Positions 1 through 7,296 of a DNA stretch of 17,141 nucleotides are shown in pieces. Within the stretch, counting starts at the first letter, position 1; every line of letters begins with the position of its first letter. Where the stretch lies: assembly GCA_044870295.1 (NCBI GenBank), contig JBIOYQ010000043.1, positions 1 through 17,141 on the forward strand, in the 5' to 3' direction. This DNA is from AC-52 sp044870295. Lineage in GTDB: Bacteria > Actinomycetota > UBA4738. The notes beneath the pieces were generated by a model. The model saw nothing but the letters and a program-made list of their open reading frames with translations, was not told the origin of the DNA and searched no databases. A program made the position numbers and the translations under genes.

Positions 1-787
1 CGTGCCACAGGGCATCGGCCGCCCCGCAGGTGATGACCGGGTTCTTGCGGTCGACCTTGCTTGGCCCGATGGGACCGGCCTGGGTGGAGTTGCCCACCGC
101 GTCGAAGAAGTCATGGGTCCCGGTGAACGCGGCGGCCGTCTCCACCCCTGAGCCCACCGAGGTGGACAGCACCGCGGTGTCCGACCCGGCCACCCCGGAC
201 CCACCGTCGGTGGCGGAACAGGTGAAGGAGACGTTGTCGGGGTGCCAGTTCCCGTCGGGAGAGTCGCAGCTCACCTCGGGCGCCTTGCGGTCGACCTTGT
301 TGCCGGCGATCGGCCCCGCGGTCGCGCTGTTCCCGACGGCATCGTTGACCAGTCGGCTGTCGGTCGATGCATTCGACGTCTCGACTCCAGCACCAACGCT
401 GGTGGTGAGGTTGAACGAGGCATCCGCTGGGTTGGCGAGGCCGGATCCGCCGTCGCTCGCCGTGCACGCGATGCTGACGTTGGTGGCGTGCCAGAGACCG
501 TCGGCCGATCCGCAGGAGATGGCGGGCGCCTTCTTGTCCACCTTGTTGCCGGAGATCGGCCCGGCCGTCGAGTTGTTGCCCGCTTGGTCCAGAACGCTTC
601 GCGAGTTCGTTGATGCGTTGCTCGTCTCGGTCCCAAGGGGCACGCTGGTGGACAGGGAGAACGACGCGTCGGCCGAGTTCGCCAAGCCGGAGGTGCCGTC
701 CGACGCCGAGCAGGCGATGCTGACATCGGTGGCGTGCCACCCGCCGTCGGGGGCGCCACACGACACGCTCGGCGCGACGGTGTCGAT
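1..787 (-). repeat. Tandem in-frame repeat units of 246, 246 and 240 bp inside the secreted protein gene
   Basis: Within the minus-strand coding frame, units start at the V/I-D codons at 787, 541, 295 and 55, giving units of 82, 82 and 80 residues plus a partial fourth. The plus-strand landmark GTGCCA (the Trp-His codons) recurs at 734, 488, 242 and 2. Conservation is visible in DNA as well as protein: the block complementary to KVDRKAP is nearly identical at 286-300 and 47-61. Two Cys per unit are conserved and may form an intradomain disulfide outside the cell (inference). Confidence 0.85.
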
Positions 788-1756
788 CCTCACCGTCGCC
801 GTCGTGGCCGCGCTCGTGTTGCTCTGGTCGTCCGTGCCGGTGCAGCTCAGGTTGTGCGTTCCCTCTCCGGTCACGCTGATCGACTTGGTCCCGGTGCTCC
901 CGGAGGTCTGGAGCGCGCCGAAGGTCGCGCCCGCGCCGGAGCACGTGATGGCCGTGATGGTTCCGCCCCCGGTCGTGGCGTCATCGGCCGTCACCGTCCC
1001 GGTGACCGGCGAGTGCCGGTACCAACCATTGCTCCCATCGATCGCTTGGAGGCTGATGGTGACCACCGGCGCCTGGTTGTCACCCGCGCCCGTGCCCGAG
1101 ATCGGAAGGGCGAAGTCGGTGCCGTTCGTGTCGATCAGGATGGACGCACTCTTCGCCCCTGCGGACGTTGGAGCGAAGTTCGCAGAAAACGTCGTCGACT
1201 GGCTGGCATCGAGGTTCAGGAGGGTCCCGGTGGTGTTGAGCGTGAACTGACCGGGGTCCAGCCCCCCGAGCGTGATGCTCTGGATGTTCAGCTTGGTGGC
1301 CGGAGGCGGGCCATTGGAGATGGTGAACGTCTGCGACGTCCCGGTGGCGCCAACGTTCACCGACCCGAAGTTCTTGCTCGCCGGGCTGACGGATGGGTTG
1401 GGAGGGTCGAATTGTGTCGTCGCGGAAAGGCCGGACGTACGGCCGGTGGCGACAACGTCATAGAGCCCGCCTATGGAGGCGTTGAGGACGAACTGGTACG
1501 TGAAGTTGCCGAGGTCGTCCGTGTCCGCGGCGCCCTGATCCACCACCGTGGCCTGGGGATCCGTGGTCACCAGGTCCACGGTCTCGGTCGCGCCGAACCC
1601 CTCGCCGGTCACGGTGACCGTGTCGCCGTTCTGATAGATGAACAGATCCGTCTGGATGCTCGTCGCGAGAGCCCCTGTGGTGGGGCCGATGACCGCGACG
1701 GCGACGAGCGCCGTGCAGATGGCTCTGAAGATCCGTGAAGCGAATGGGCTCAGCAT
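1..1756 (-). CDS. Secreted multi-domain protein with ASH domain and tandem Ig-like repeats (3' end cut by window edge)
   Basis: The frame is open from an ATG at 1756 to base 1, giving 585 residues without a stop, so the C-terminus is outside the window. The start is supported by AAGGAG about 10 bases upstream. Residues 1-31 form a signal peptide (basic N-terminus, hydrophobic LVAVAVIG, cleavage near GALA/TS). Residues about 35-115 look like an Ig/IPT-type beta domain. Residues about 119-221 match the ASH/choice-of-anchor-D pattern (NFGSVNVGATGTSQTFTISN, later TFSANFAPTSAGAKSASILI and LPISGTGAG). Residues about 222-323 are another Ig-like module. From residue 324 an approximately 82-residue unit repeats with conserved VDxxAPxxSC, WHxxxVSxxCxASDGxSG and AxGNSxxAGPI. 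The protein is exported, probably an elongated surface or matrix protein; ligand unknown. The C-terminal anchor, if any, cannot be seen. It follows another secreted-protein gene and a two-component system on the same strand. Confidence 0.85.
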   Translation of the reverse strand, partial: MLSPFASRIFRAICTALVAVAVIGPTTGALATSIQTDLFIYQNGDTVTVTGEGFGATETVDLVTTDPQATVVDQGAADTDDLGNFTYQFVLNASIGGLYDVVATGRTSGLSATTQFDPPNPSVSPASKNFGSVNVGATGTSQTFTISNGPPPATKLNIQSITLGGLDPGQFTLNTTGTLLNLDASQSTTFSANFAPTSAGAKSASILIDTNGTDFALPISGTGAGDNQAPVVTISLQAIDGSNGWYRHSPVTGTVTADDATTGGGTITAITCSGAGATFGALQTSGSTGTKSISVTGEGTHNLSCTGTDDQSNTSAATTATVRIDTVAPSVSCGAPDGGWHATDVSIACSASDGTSGLANSADASFSLSTSVPLGTETSNASTNSRSVLDQAGNNSTAGPISGNKVDKKAPAISCGSADGLWHATNVSIACTASDGGSGLANPADASFNLTTSVGAGVETSNASTDSRLVNDAVGNSATAGPIAGNKVDRKAPEVSCDSPDGNWHPDNVSFTCSATDGGSGVAGSDTAVLSTSVGSGVETAAAFTGTHDFFDAVGNSTQAGPIGPSKVDRKNPVITCGAADALWH

Positions 1757-1765
1757 GTCTCGTCG

Positions 1766-1772
1766 ACTCCTT
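1766..1772 (-). promoter_or_regulatory. Ribosome binding site that fixes the start of the repeat protein
   Basis: The minus strand reads AAGGAGT here, 9-10 bases upstream of the ATG at 1756. The rest of 1757-2048 (292 bp) holds no gene I can support. It has a small 5-bp hairpin (GGACG/CGTCC, 1797-1811) and a TTGACT hexamer (minus strand, 1890-1895), but no convincing -10 at the right distance. Confidence 0.6.
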
Positions 1773-1990
1773 CCGCACCAACCACGGGCAGCCTTCGGAC
1801 GACGGGCGTCCGCCGGTCGGAGGATTGTGCGGGGTGAGACCATCGGTCCGCGTCCCCAATTCGGGTCGACTCTCTCGGCCGATCTGTCTAGTCAATTGGC
1901 CCGACTTCGGCGACGTGACTACGTAGCTCGACGTACGCGGCGCGAGGGCCGGGTCAGGGTGCAAGGGGTGGGCTCGACAGGGTGGAAACG

Positions 1991-2019
1991 TCGGGGCCCC
2001 GGTCTCCCGGGGGCCCCGA
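1991..2019 (-). terminator. GC-rich stem-loop downstream of the GFWK-type secreted protein gene
   Basis: A perfect 10-bp inverted repeat (TCGGGGCCCC at 1991-2000 and GGGGCCCCGA at 2010-2019) with a 9-base loop lies about 30 bp past the stop codon at 2049. On the minus strand it is followed by CGTTTCC, so only a short T-tract follows. It probably acts as a terminator between the two secreted-protein genes, which would give the repeat protein its own promoter (inference). Confidence 0.6.
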
Positions 2020-2048
2020 GTCCCATCCGCTCGCGAGGAGCGCCGGCT

Positions 2049-3932
2049 CTAGAACGAACCGAACGCCAGCTGGTTGTTGAACTGGTCGAAGATGTTCTTG
2101 AGGATCTCCTGCTTCGTGCGGTCACCCCCGTACCACACCGGGCTCGCAGGCGAGCCGTTGAAGGGTGACGGTGTGGTCGCCGCGTAGTCCAGGATCGCCT
2201 GCATGGACATGGGCGACGCCGGGACGGCACCGGCCGCCACCGCATCGGTCGACGGGGTGTTGTTCTTGCACGTGCCCGTCCCGTTGTTCAGGTTGTCGAC
2301 CATGGGGCAAACGGCGGTCGTGTCCATGTTGAACGTGCCCAGGTTGTTGTGCGACAGGAAGTTCGACGGGGGCTTGATCCCGCCGATCTTGGTGGAGGTC
2401 CACCCTACGCCGCTGAACCACACGTCGAGCGCGGTCCCCAGCATCTGGGCCTTCAGCATCTTGTTCATATCCTTGGCCTTCGCGGCGCTCAGGATGTTGA
2501 AGACATAGGACTTGAGGTCGTTGCATCCGGTCGGGGCGTCGCTGAAGGGGCCGGACCCCGCGCCCAGGCCCTTCAGGTAGGTCCCCAGGTTGTTCCCATT
2601 GTTGTTGCAGTAGGTCTTGATGAGGTTCTGGCCGTTCGTCTGCTTCCAGAATCCGATGGTCAGGGCGCCGGTCTTGGCCGGTCCGCACACGGTCACGGTC
2701 TGGCTGGCCGACGACGTGGTCCCGGTGTCGTCGGTGGTGAACGCCGCCGTGTTGTCGTAGGAGACGCACCCGAACTGCGGAACCGGAACCGTGTTCGAGT
2801 AGTTGAAGGTGGATGGGTTGGGGTCGCCGACGCACACCGTGCCCAGCGCGCCGCCGAGCGTGTCAGAGACGCTCACGCAATCATCGATCAAGGTCTCGCT
2901 GAACGAGATGGTGAAGAACGTGAAGTCGGCGGATCCCGGAGCGAGGAACGCTCCATTGTCCAGGATCTGGGCGCCCCACGAGACGCTGGCGGTGTTGTCC
3001 AGCTGCCCCTGCGGCAATCCGGACAGGTCGCATGTGTAGGCGAAGTCCGTCTGGAAGGTCGTCAGCGTCTGCGGCCCGCCGTCGGTGACTGTGCACACGG
3101 TGCCATCCGACAGCTGATCGGTGACCCCGTCGATGGCCACACCGACCGTGTTGTTCTGGTCGTCCACGTTCGGATTGAACACCGAGATGGTACCGGTGAC
3201 CTTCACGTCGGAGATGGTCCCCCCGTCATGGGACACCGTGACCGTGTAGTTGAAGGTGGCCGTCCCGCCGACCTGCTTCACCAAGGTCTTGTCGACGTCC
3301 TTCGTGATGGTCCAGGTGAAGCTGTTCGTGTTGGATCCCGAGGCATCCTTCACGATGGTCAGGTCACTCGCCGGCGGGATGCTCTCTCCAGAGTTGATCT
3401 TGAAGGCATCGTACTTGCAGTCACTAGGGTCCACCGGGTATCCGTCGGCCAGCGAGCAGATCGCCAGGATGTACACGCCGCCCGGGTTTGAGGTGTCCGT
3501 GTAGTCCGCCAGCCGGATCTTGTTGTCGGAGAAATCGTGGGTGCCGCCGTAGGCGGTGATGTCGGTCCCCGTGAGGGTGAACGTCCGGTTGGCATAGGCG
3601 TCGAAGTCGTCCGAGAGGTTGTCCGGCGATCCGTCATTGGGGTCCGACTGGCCGCTGGGCTCGAGGACGGCGAAGAAGAAAGTGCCGTCGCCCAGCTCCC
3701 CGGCAACCGGACCGCCGTTCAGCCAGACGTACGGCTTGCCGTCGTAGATGTTGCAGTTGACTTCCGGGTTCCCGTTCTGACAGTGGCCCGTCCCGTCCAC
3801 GTTCTCGTTGACCGTGGTGAACGCGGCATGCGGCACGGGCGTGTTGGCGCCGGCCGAGGCTGCCGGCAGGAGCGCCACCATCGTCATGGCGACGACGGCG
3901 ATGGCGAGGAAGCCGCTGAACCGCTTGAACAT
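2049..3932 (-). CDS. Secreted protein with N-terminal conserved domain, DUF11-like middle and C-terminal GFWK module
   Basis: 627 residues. I chose the ATG at 3932 because AGGAGGGG lies 7 bases upstream and the protein then starts with a clean signal peptide (residues 1-27, MFKRFSG, a hydrophobic run, AASA/GA). Starts further upstream would add a non-coding-looking Arg-rich leader. Residues about 36-185 form a conserved-looking domain with Cys at 51, 60, 159 and 172. Residues about 190-415 are beta-rich with paired Cys and resemble DUF11/Ig-like adhesive modules (FTWTITKDVDKTLVKQVGGT, NYTVTVSHDGGTISDVKV). Residues about 420-627 begin GALTIGFWKQTNGQ and contain KAQMLGTALDVWFSGVGW, resembling the GFWK/GYWK-type module seen in secreted bacterial proteins. 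No LPXTG motif or C-terminal membrane segment is present, so it is probably released or held non-covalently. Function is unknown. It follows the response regulator gene on the same strand, 173 bp downstream, and may be its target (inference). Confidence 0.8.
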   Translation of the reverse strand: MFKRFSGFLAIAVVAMTMVALLPAASAGANTPVPHAAFTTVNENVDGTGHCQNGNPEVNCNIYDGKPYVWLNGGPVAGELGDGTFFFAVLEPSGQSDPNDGSPDNLSDDFDAYANRTFTLTGTDITAYGGTHDFSDNKIRLADYTDTSNPGGVYILAICSLADGYPVDPSDCKYDAFKINSGESIPPASDLTIVKDASGSNTNSFTWTITKDVDKTLVKQVGGTATFNYTVTVSHDGGTISDVKVTGTISVFNPNVDDQNNTVGVAIDGVTDQLSDGTVCTVTDGGPQTLTTFQTDFAYTCDLSGLPQGQLDNTASVSWGAQILDNGAFLAPGSADFTFFTISFSETLIDDCVSVSDTLGGALGTVCVGDPNPSTFNYSNTVPVPQFGCVSYDNTAAFTTDDTGTTSSASQTVTVCGPAKTGALTIGFWKQTNGQNLIKTYCNNNGNNLGTYLKGLGAGSGPFSDAPTGCNDLKSYVFNILSAAKAKDMNKMLKAQMLGTALDVWFSGVGWTSTKIGGIKPPSNFLSHNNLGTFNMDTTAVCPMVDNLNNGTGTCKNNTPSTDAVAAGAVPASPMSMQAILDYAATTPSPFNGSPASPVWYGGDRTKQEILKNIFDQFNNQLAFGSF

Positions 3933-4004
3933 GGGAACACCCCTCCTGTGGCCGAGTGGACCGAGCTGGGCACGGCTTTGCCCCAGGGCGGTAACGCGCT
4001 GATT

Positions 4005-4016
4005 GTCAGACCTGAC
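4005..4016. promoter_or_regulatory. 12-bp operator-like dyad upstream of the GFWK-type secreted protein gene
   Basis: GTCAG-AC-CTGAC is a perfect 5-bp inverted repeat with a 2-base centre, 73-84 bp upstream of the ATG at 3932. The geometry (two short half-sites, 2-bp spacer) suits a dimeric regulator such as the NarL-type response regulator encoded just upstream, but no binding consensus is known for it and I found no second copy upstream of the next secreted-protein gene. Confidence 0.35.
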
Positions 4017-4061
4017 CGATACCAAAGGCATCCCTAAACGACGTCGGCGGCCCTGGTCAGA

Positions 4062-4097
4062 ACGGACCATCCAGGCCCATCAAAAGAAGTGGTCCGT
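4062..4097 (-). terminator. 8-bp inverted repeat just after the response regulator stop
   Basis: ACGGACCA (4062-4069) and TGGTCCGT (4090-4097) are perfect complements separated by 20 bases, beginning 8 bases after the response regulator stop at 4106. In the transcript they could form a stem with a U-rich loop. There is no T-tract after the stem, so it may be a weak terminator, an mRNA-stabilising hairpin or a protein-binding dyad rather than a classical intrinsic terminator. Confidence 0.4.
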
Positions 4098-4105
4098 GGG
4101 GTTCG

Positions 4106-4783
4106 TCAGTTGGTCGCGCTGATCCGGATCAGGCCGTGCCGGAGTGCCGTCGTGACGGCCTCGAGCTTTGAGTGGACGCCGAGCTTGAACAGGATGTTCT
4201 TGACATGCGTCTGGACCGTGAACGGGCTGATGTGCATCAGCTGTGCCAGCTCGGTGGTGGAGCGCCCGTCGGCGATGGCCTGGAGGATCTCGATCTCCCT
4301 GCTGGTCAGCAAACCCAGCATCCGGTCGGCTTGGGTCCGGATTCGGTGGGCCTCCTGGAGCTCGGCCAACACGCTCCGCATCTCGGCGGCCGGCAGGACC
4401 ACCTCTCCCGAGGCGGCCCGACGGATGATCGCCACGAGCTTGTCCGCCGCCTGCGTCTTCGGCACGAATCCACATGCGCCCGCCTCGATCGCCCGCGCCA
4501 TGACGGCCGGCTCCTGATAGGCCGTGATCATCACGATGTAGGTGGTGTCGGACATTTCGCGGATCCGACGAGTGGCCGCGATCCCGTCGATGCCCGGCAG
4601 GTCCATGTCCATCAGTACGACGTCGGGAGCGAACCGTCGGACCGCATCGATGGCGTCTTCTCCCGTGGCCACGACGGCGATGACCCGCAGGTCTTCCTCG
4701 CCTGCCAGCAGCATCTCGATGGCCTCGGCGAACATCCGATGGTCGTCCACCACCAGCACTCGGATCGGCTCACGCTCGGTCAT
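4106..4783 (-). CDS. NarL/FixJ-type response regulator (REC + LuxR-type HTH)
   Basis: 225 residues, the normal length for the family. The receiver domain (about 6-122) has the acidic pair D13/D14, phosphoacceptor D59 in VLMDMDLPG, T87 in VMITAYQ and K109 in GFVPKTQ. The C-terminal DNA-binding domain (about 155-220) carries LTSREIEILQAIADGRSTTE followed by ISPFTVQTHVKNILFKLGV, the LuxR/NarL helix-turn-helix. It should bind DNA as a dimer on phosphorylation. The ATG at 4783 overlaps the TGA of the upstream histidine kinase as ATGA, so the two are translationally coupled and very likely form a cognate pair. Its targets cannot be read from sequence; the secreted-protein genes immediately downstream are candidates. 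Confidence 0.95.
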   Translation of the reverse strand: MTEREPIRVLVVDDHRMFAEAIEMLLAGEEDLRVIAVVATGEDAIDAVRRFAPDVVLMDMDLPGIDGIAATRRIREMSDTTYIVMITAYQEPAVMARAIEAGACGFVPKTQAADKLVAIIRRAASGEVVLPAAEMRSVLAELQEAHRIRTQADRMLGLLTSREIEILQAIADGRSTTELAQLMHISPFTVQTHVKNILFKLGVHSKLEAVTTALRHGLIRISATN

Positions 4784-6417
4784 GTGTGGGACTCCACCAT
4801 CACCAGCTCGGCCGGTTGGGTCGCGAGGAGCCGGAAGGAGAACATCGTTTCCAGCCCAGGTCGGCTCTCCACGTGGATCGTGCCCCCGTGGGCGTCGACG
4901 ATGCGCTTGGCGATGTAGAGGCCGAGCCCGGATCCCGGCACCGATTCCTTCCCCGCGGGACGGGTCCGGGAGAATCGTTGGAACAGCCTCGGGAGGTCCT
5001 CGGGAGGGATGCCAGGGCCAACGTTCCTCACGCTGAAGATGGCCTGCCCCTCGTCGCCGGCGAGGGAGAGCTCGATGTCCGTCCCCTCATCGGAGTACTT
5101 CTCCGCATTGGAGAGGAGATTTCGGAGCGCCTGCAGGATCCTCCCGAGGTCCACATCCACATGGAGGAACTCTCGGCCAGGCTCCACGACGAGCTTCAAC
5201 CGTCCGTGCAGCTCGTCCACCATCTCGGCGGCTTCGCGGGCGATGTCCACCGCTCGCTCGGTTCGCCGCACCAGCGACACGCCTTCGCCGTCCAGGGCGG
5301 TGACCGTGGACGCCTCCTCGGTCAGGTCTCGCAGGCGGCGCGACTCCGCCTCCACCCGCGACGCCAGCCTGAGCCGGGCGACCTCCGGCGTGGTGTCCCA
5401 GCGTTCGATAAGCGTGAGGGACAAGGCCCGGATGGCTGCCACCGGGTGGAGCAGCTCGTGGGTCAGGATGGCGAACAGCTCCTGGCGGGAGCGGTCGAGA
5501 CGCTCCAGCTCGATCACCCGGGCACGCTCGGTCTCGTAGGCAGCCGCCAGCCCCTCCGCCCGTTCGTGGTACAGACGCCTGACCTCCCAAAGGAGGCCGG
5601 TGGCGAAGAGCAAGATCATCGCCACGCGTAACGCGTCTCCCGTGGAGAGCCGGCCGGTGAAGACCGTCGGGAAGAACATGTAGTGCAGGTGGCTGAAAGC
5701 TGCCAGGAGCAGCCCCACTGGGAGCCAGGGGAGCGCCCAGGGGTCTCGGGCGAGGCGGCGTTGATACATCCCCGCGGCAGCCAGGAACAGGAGCGTGCCG
5801 GCGAACCCGAGCGCAAGGTCGATCCCCGTGAGACCCGGGAGGGGCCCGCTGGCGCTGGCGGCCGCGACGTCGTCGGTGACCGAGCTGAGCGGCGGCAGAC
5901 CAGTGCGGAAGGCCCACAGAGTGCCCTCGGCAGCGCCTTGCAGAAGCAGGACCACGGCGGCGCCGGCCAGGAATCGGGTGGAGCGATGCCGCCCCTTCGC
6001 CCAGTGATCACCGCCGACGGTGGCCGCGACCAGCAGCAGTCCGGCGAACAGGCGCCCGGTGGTCCAGAAGTACATCTCTTGCTGGGCCGTGATCCCCAGG
6101 CGTCCGGTCACCAGGAGCACCCCGAACACGACCTGGTTGACCCCGAGCGCCAGGAAGGCAAGCCCCGTGAAGAAGGTGAGCGGGCTATTGGTCAGCGAAT
6201 GCTGAATGTAGGCGAGGGCGCACACCAGGACGAGTACCGTGGCCGAGACGGCCTCCAGCGGGACCCTGGCCTGGGTCGAGCGGAGGCTGAAGCTGAACGA
6301 GGAGTTCAGCAGGATGGCGGCAGTCCACCCGACCAGAAGGGCGCCGACGAGCACGAACCACAAGGTCGATCGCCGGCCGTTTCTCTGTATGCGTGCGAGG
6401 CGGAACTCGACCGCCAC
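4780..6417 (-). CDS. Membrane sensor histidine kinase (HisKA + HATPase_c)
   Basis: 545 residues from a GTG at 6417 with GGAGGG 7 bases upstream. Residues about 18-280 are hydrophobic with about seven or eight predicted membrane segments (for example 18-38, 54-76, 82-104, 121-136, 148-168, 199-217, 231-250, 262-278). I do not recognise this sensor region as a named family. A short coiled linker (282-310) leads to the H-box FAILTHELLHPVAAI with H320, then the N-box NLLSNAEKYS (N437), the G1 box VRNVGPGI (464-470) and the G2 box GSGLGLYIAKRIVDAHGG. All catalytic elements look intact. The usual SHELRTP is THELLHP here, a mild divergence. It is HisKA-like rather than the HisKA_3 type that normally accompanies NarL-family regulators, yet its stop overlaps the NarL-type regulator start. 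Signal unknown. Confidence 0.93.
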   Translation of the reverse strand: MAVEFRLARIQRNGRRSTLWFVLVGALLVGWTAAILLNSSFSFSLRSTQARVPLEAVSATVLVLVCALAYIQHSLTNSPLTFFTGLAFLALGVNQVVFGVLLVTGRLGITAQQEMYFWTTGRLFAGLLLVAATVGGDHWAKGRHRSTRFLAGAAVVLLLQGAAEGTLWAFRTGLPPLSSVTDDVAAASASGPLPGLTGIDLALGFAGTLLFLAAAGMYQRRLARDPWALPWLPVGLLLAAFSHLHYMFFPTVFTGRLSTGDALRVAMILLFATGLLWEVRRLYHERAEGLAAAYETERARVIELERLDRSRQELFAILTHELLHPVAAIRALSLTLIERWDTTPEVARLRLASRVEAESRRLRDLTEEASTVTALDGEGVSLVRRTERAVDIAREAAEMVDELHGRLKLVVEPGREFLHVDVDLGRILQALRNLLSNAEKYSDEGTDIELSLAGDEGQAIFSVRNVGPGIPPEDLPRLFQRFSRTRPAGKESVPGSGLGLYIAKRIVDAHGGTIHVESRPGLETMFSFRLLATQPAELVMVESHT

Positions 6418-6469
6418 CTGGGTACCCTCCGCCCCGCCGACGAACCAAGCACCCTAATTTAGGTAGCGC

Positions 6470-6499
6470 AAGATACGTGATGACTGATCACAAAGGCAA
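6470..6499 (-). promoter_or_regulatory. Putative promoter of the two-component operon with an embedded dyad
   Basis: On the minus strand TTGCCT (6494-6499) and TATCTT (6470-6475) are separated by 18 bases, about 50 bases upstream of the kinase GTG, in the only AT-rich patch of this gap. Between the two boxes lies a perfect inverted repeat, GTGAT-GACTG-ATCAC on the plus strand (6477-6491), placed where a repressor or a spacer-acting activator would sit. The boxes are read by eye and are not verified. Confidence 0.4.
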
Positions 6500-6558
6500 G
6501 GCCCCCGTGCCTATTTCTGGGGGGTCTTTCGGGCGGGGTCCTCCGACGTTCGCCCTAT

Positions 6559-6580
6559 CCAGGGCTCGGCGAGCGCCTGG
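6559..6580 (-). terminator. Weak stem-loop downstream of the PH/SHOCT gene
   Basis: CCAGG/CCTGG with an inner GCT/AGC pairing and a one-base bulge lies 21 bp after the stop at 6602. No T-tract follows on the minus strand, so termination here is plausible but weakly supported. It separates the birA-PH unit from the promoter of the histidine kinase on the same strand. Confidence 0.35.
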
Positions 6581-6601
6581 TTCAACCTCCGACAGACTCG
6601 A

Positions 6602-7231
6602 CTACGGCGGTCCCAGCAACCGGGCCTTCTGCGCCTCGAACTCCTGATCAGAGATGACGCCGTCGTCGCGCAGGCGATCCAGCTTCGCCAGCTCCTCGGC
6701 GATCGAGAACGGACCGCCGTCGACCCGACCACCACCGGCCATCCGCTGCCGGTTCACCTCGTTCACCTCATAGATGGTCTTCTGGACCTTCTCCGGGTGA
6801 CGAACGTCGGAGAACCGCTCCTGGCCGAAGGTGCCGGGTGATTCGAGCGTGAGGTCCCCGGCCCCGATCATCCGCTCGAACACGGTCTGGTTGAACCGTA
6901 CGTCGCTGATGTTCTCCAGCGGGATCTCCATGGAACGCTTGGCGAACCAACCGGCGCGATGGATGACCCGATCACTGGTGACCACGAAGTGCGATGTGGC
7001 CCACGCCACGATTCGCGGGAGCGGCCACACCACGAACAAGACCATGCCGGCCAACACGATGAGCCACCTGATCCCGGTCGACCACGTATCCGGGAGGTAC
7101 GCCAGAGCCAGGATCATCGCGATGACGATCAGCGCCGTCTCCACGATCGGGACGACCAGCGCGATCCAGTGGGGCCGCAAGTCGAGGATCAGCTCCTCCC
7201 CCGCGGAGAGCAGTCGCTTCGGGAACGGCAC
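6602..7231 (-). CDS. Membrane-anchored bacterial PH-domain protein with C-terminal SHOCT domain
   Basis: 209 residues from a GTG at 7231; an in-frame TAG lies only three codons further upstream, so no longer start is possible. Two membrane helices (about 22-44 and 52-72) precede a bacterial PH domain (about 80-158; HFVVTSDRVIHRAGWFAKRS, IPLENISDVRFNQTVFERMI, GAGDLTLESPGTFGQERFSD). Residues 176-206 are a SHOCT motif (SIAEELAKLDRLRDDGVISD, QEFEAQKARLL). This layout is common in Actinomycetota; the molecular role is not established and is probably that of an envelope or oligomeric scaffold protein. It lies 65 bp downstream of birA on the same strand, but its own promoter (7238-7266) suggests independent expression without a leader. 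Confidence 0.88.
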   Translation of the reverse strand: MPFPKRLLSAGEELILDLRPHWIALVVPIVETALIVIAMILALAYLPDTWSTGIRWLIVLAGMVLFVVWPLPRIVAWATSHFVVTSDRVIHRAGWFAKRSMEIPLENISDVRFNQTVFERMIGAGDLTLESPGTFGQERFSDVRHPEKVQKTIYEVNEVNRQRMAGGGRVDGGPFSIAEELAKLDRLRDDGVISDQEFEAQKARLLGPP

Positions 7232-7237
7232 GGCCGG

Positions 7238-7266
7238 ACGCTATCGTGGCCGGACGACCGCGGCAA
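7238..7266 (-). promoter_or_regulatory. Putative sigma-A-type promoter giving a leaderless PH/SHOCT transcript
   Basis: On the minus strand TTGCCG (7261-7266) and TAGCGT (7238-7243) are spaced by exactly 17 bases. Only 6 bases separate the -10 box from the GTG at 7231. No Shine-Dalgarno sequence is present. This is the geometry of leaderless actinobacterial promoters, where transcription starts at or next to the start codon. Confidence 0.5.
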
Positions 7267-7296
7267 CCACCGACGCGAGATCCCAGCGGCTGCTGG

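Noticed and set aside
30..1250. A 406-codon plus-strand frame with repeated motifs.
   Set aside because: Its repeats are only the reverse complement of the repeats in the secreted protein, which has a signal peptide, a ribosome binding site and an ASH domain on the minus strand.
3966..3986. A possible c-di-GMP-I (GEMM) riboswitch, from the minus-strand GCAAAGCC motif in the leader of the GFWK-type secreted protein gene.
   Set aside because: Only one half of the GEMM core is present; the GGCAAACC partner and the pairing stems are missing. CTGGG/CCCAG gives just a small hairpin.
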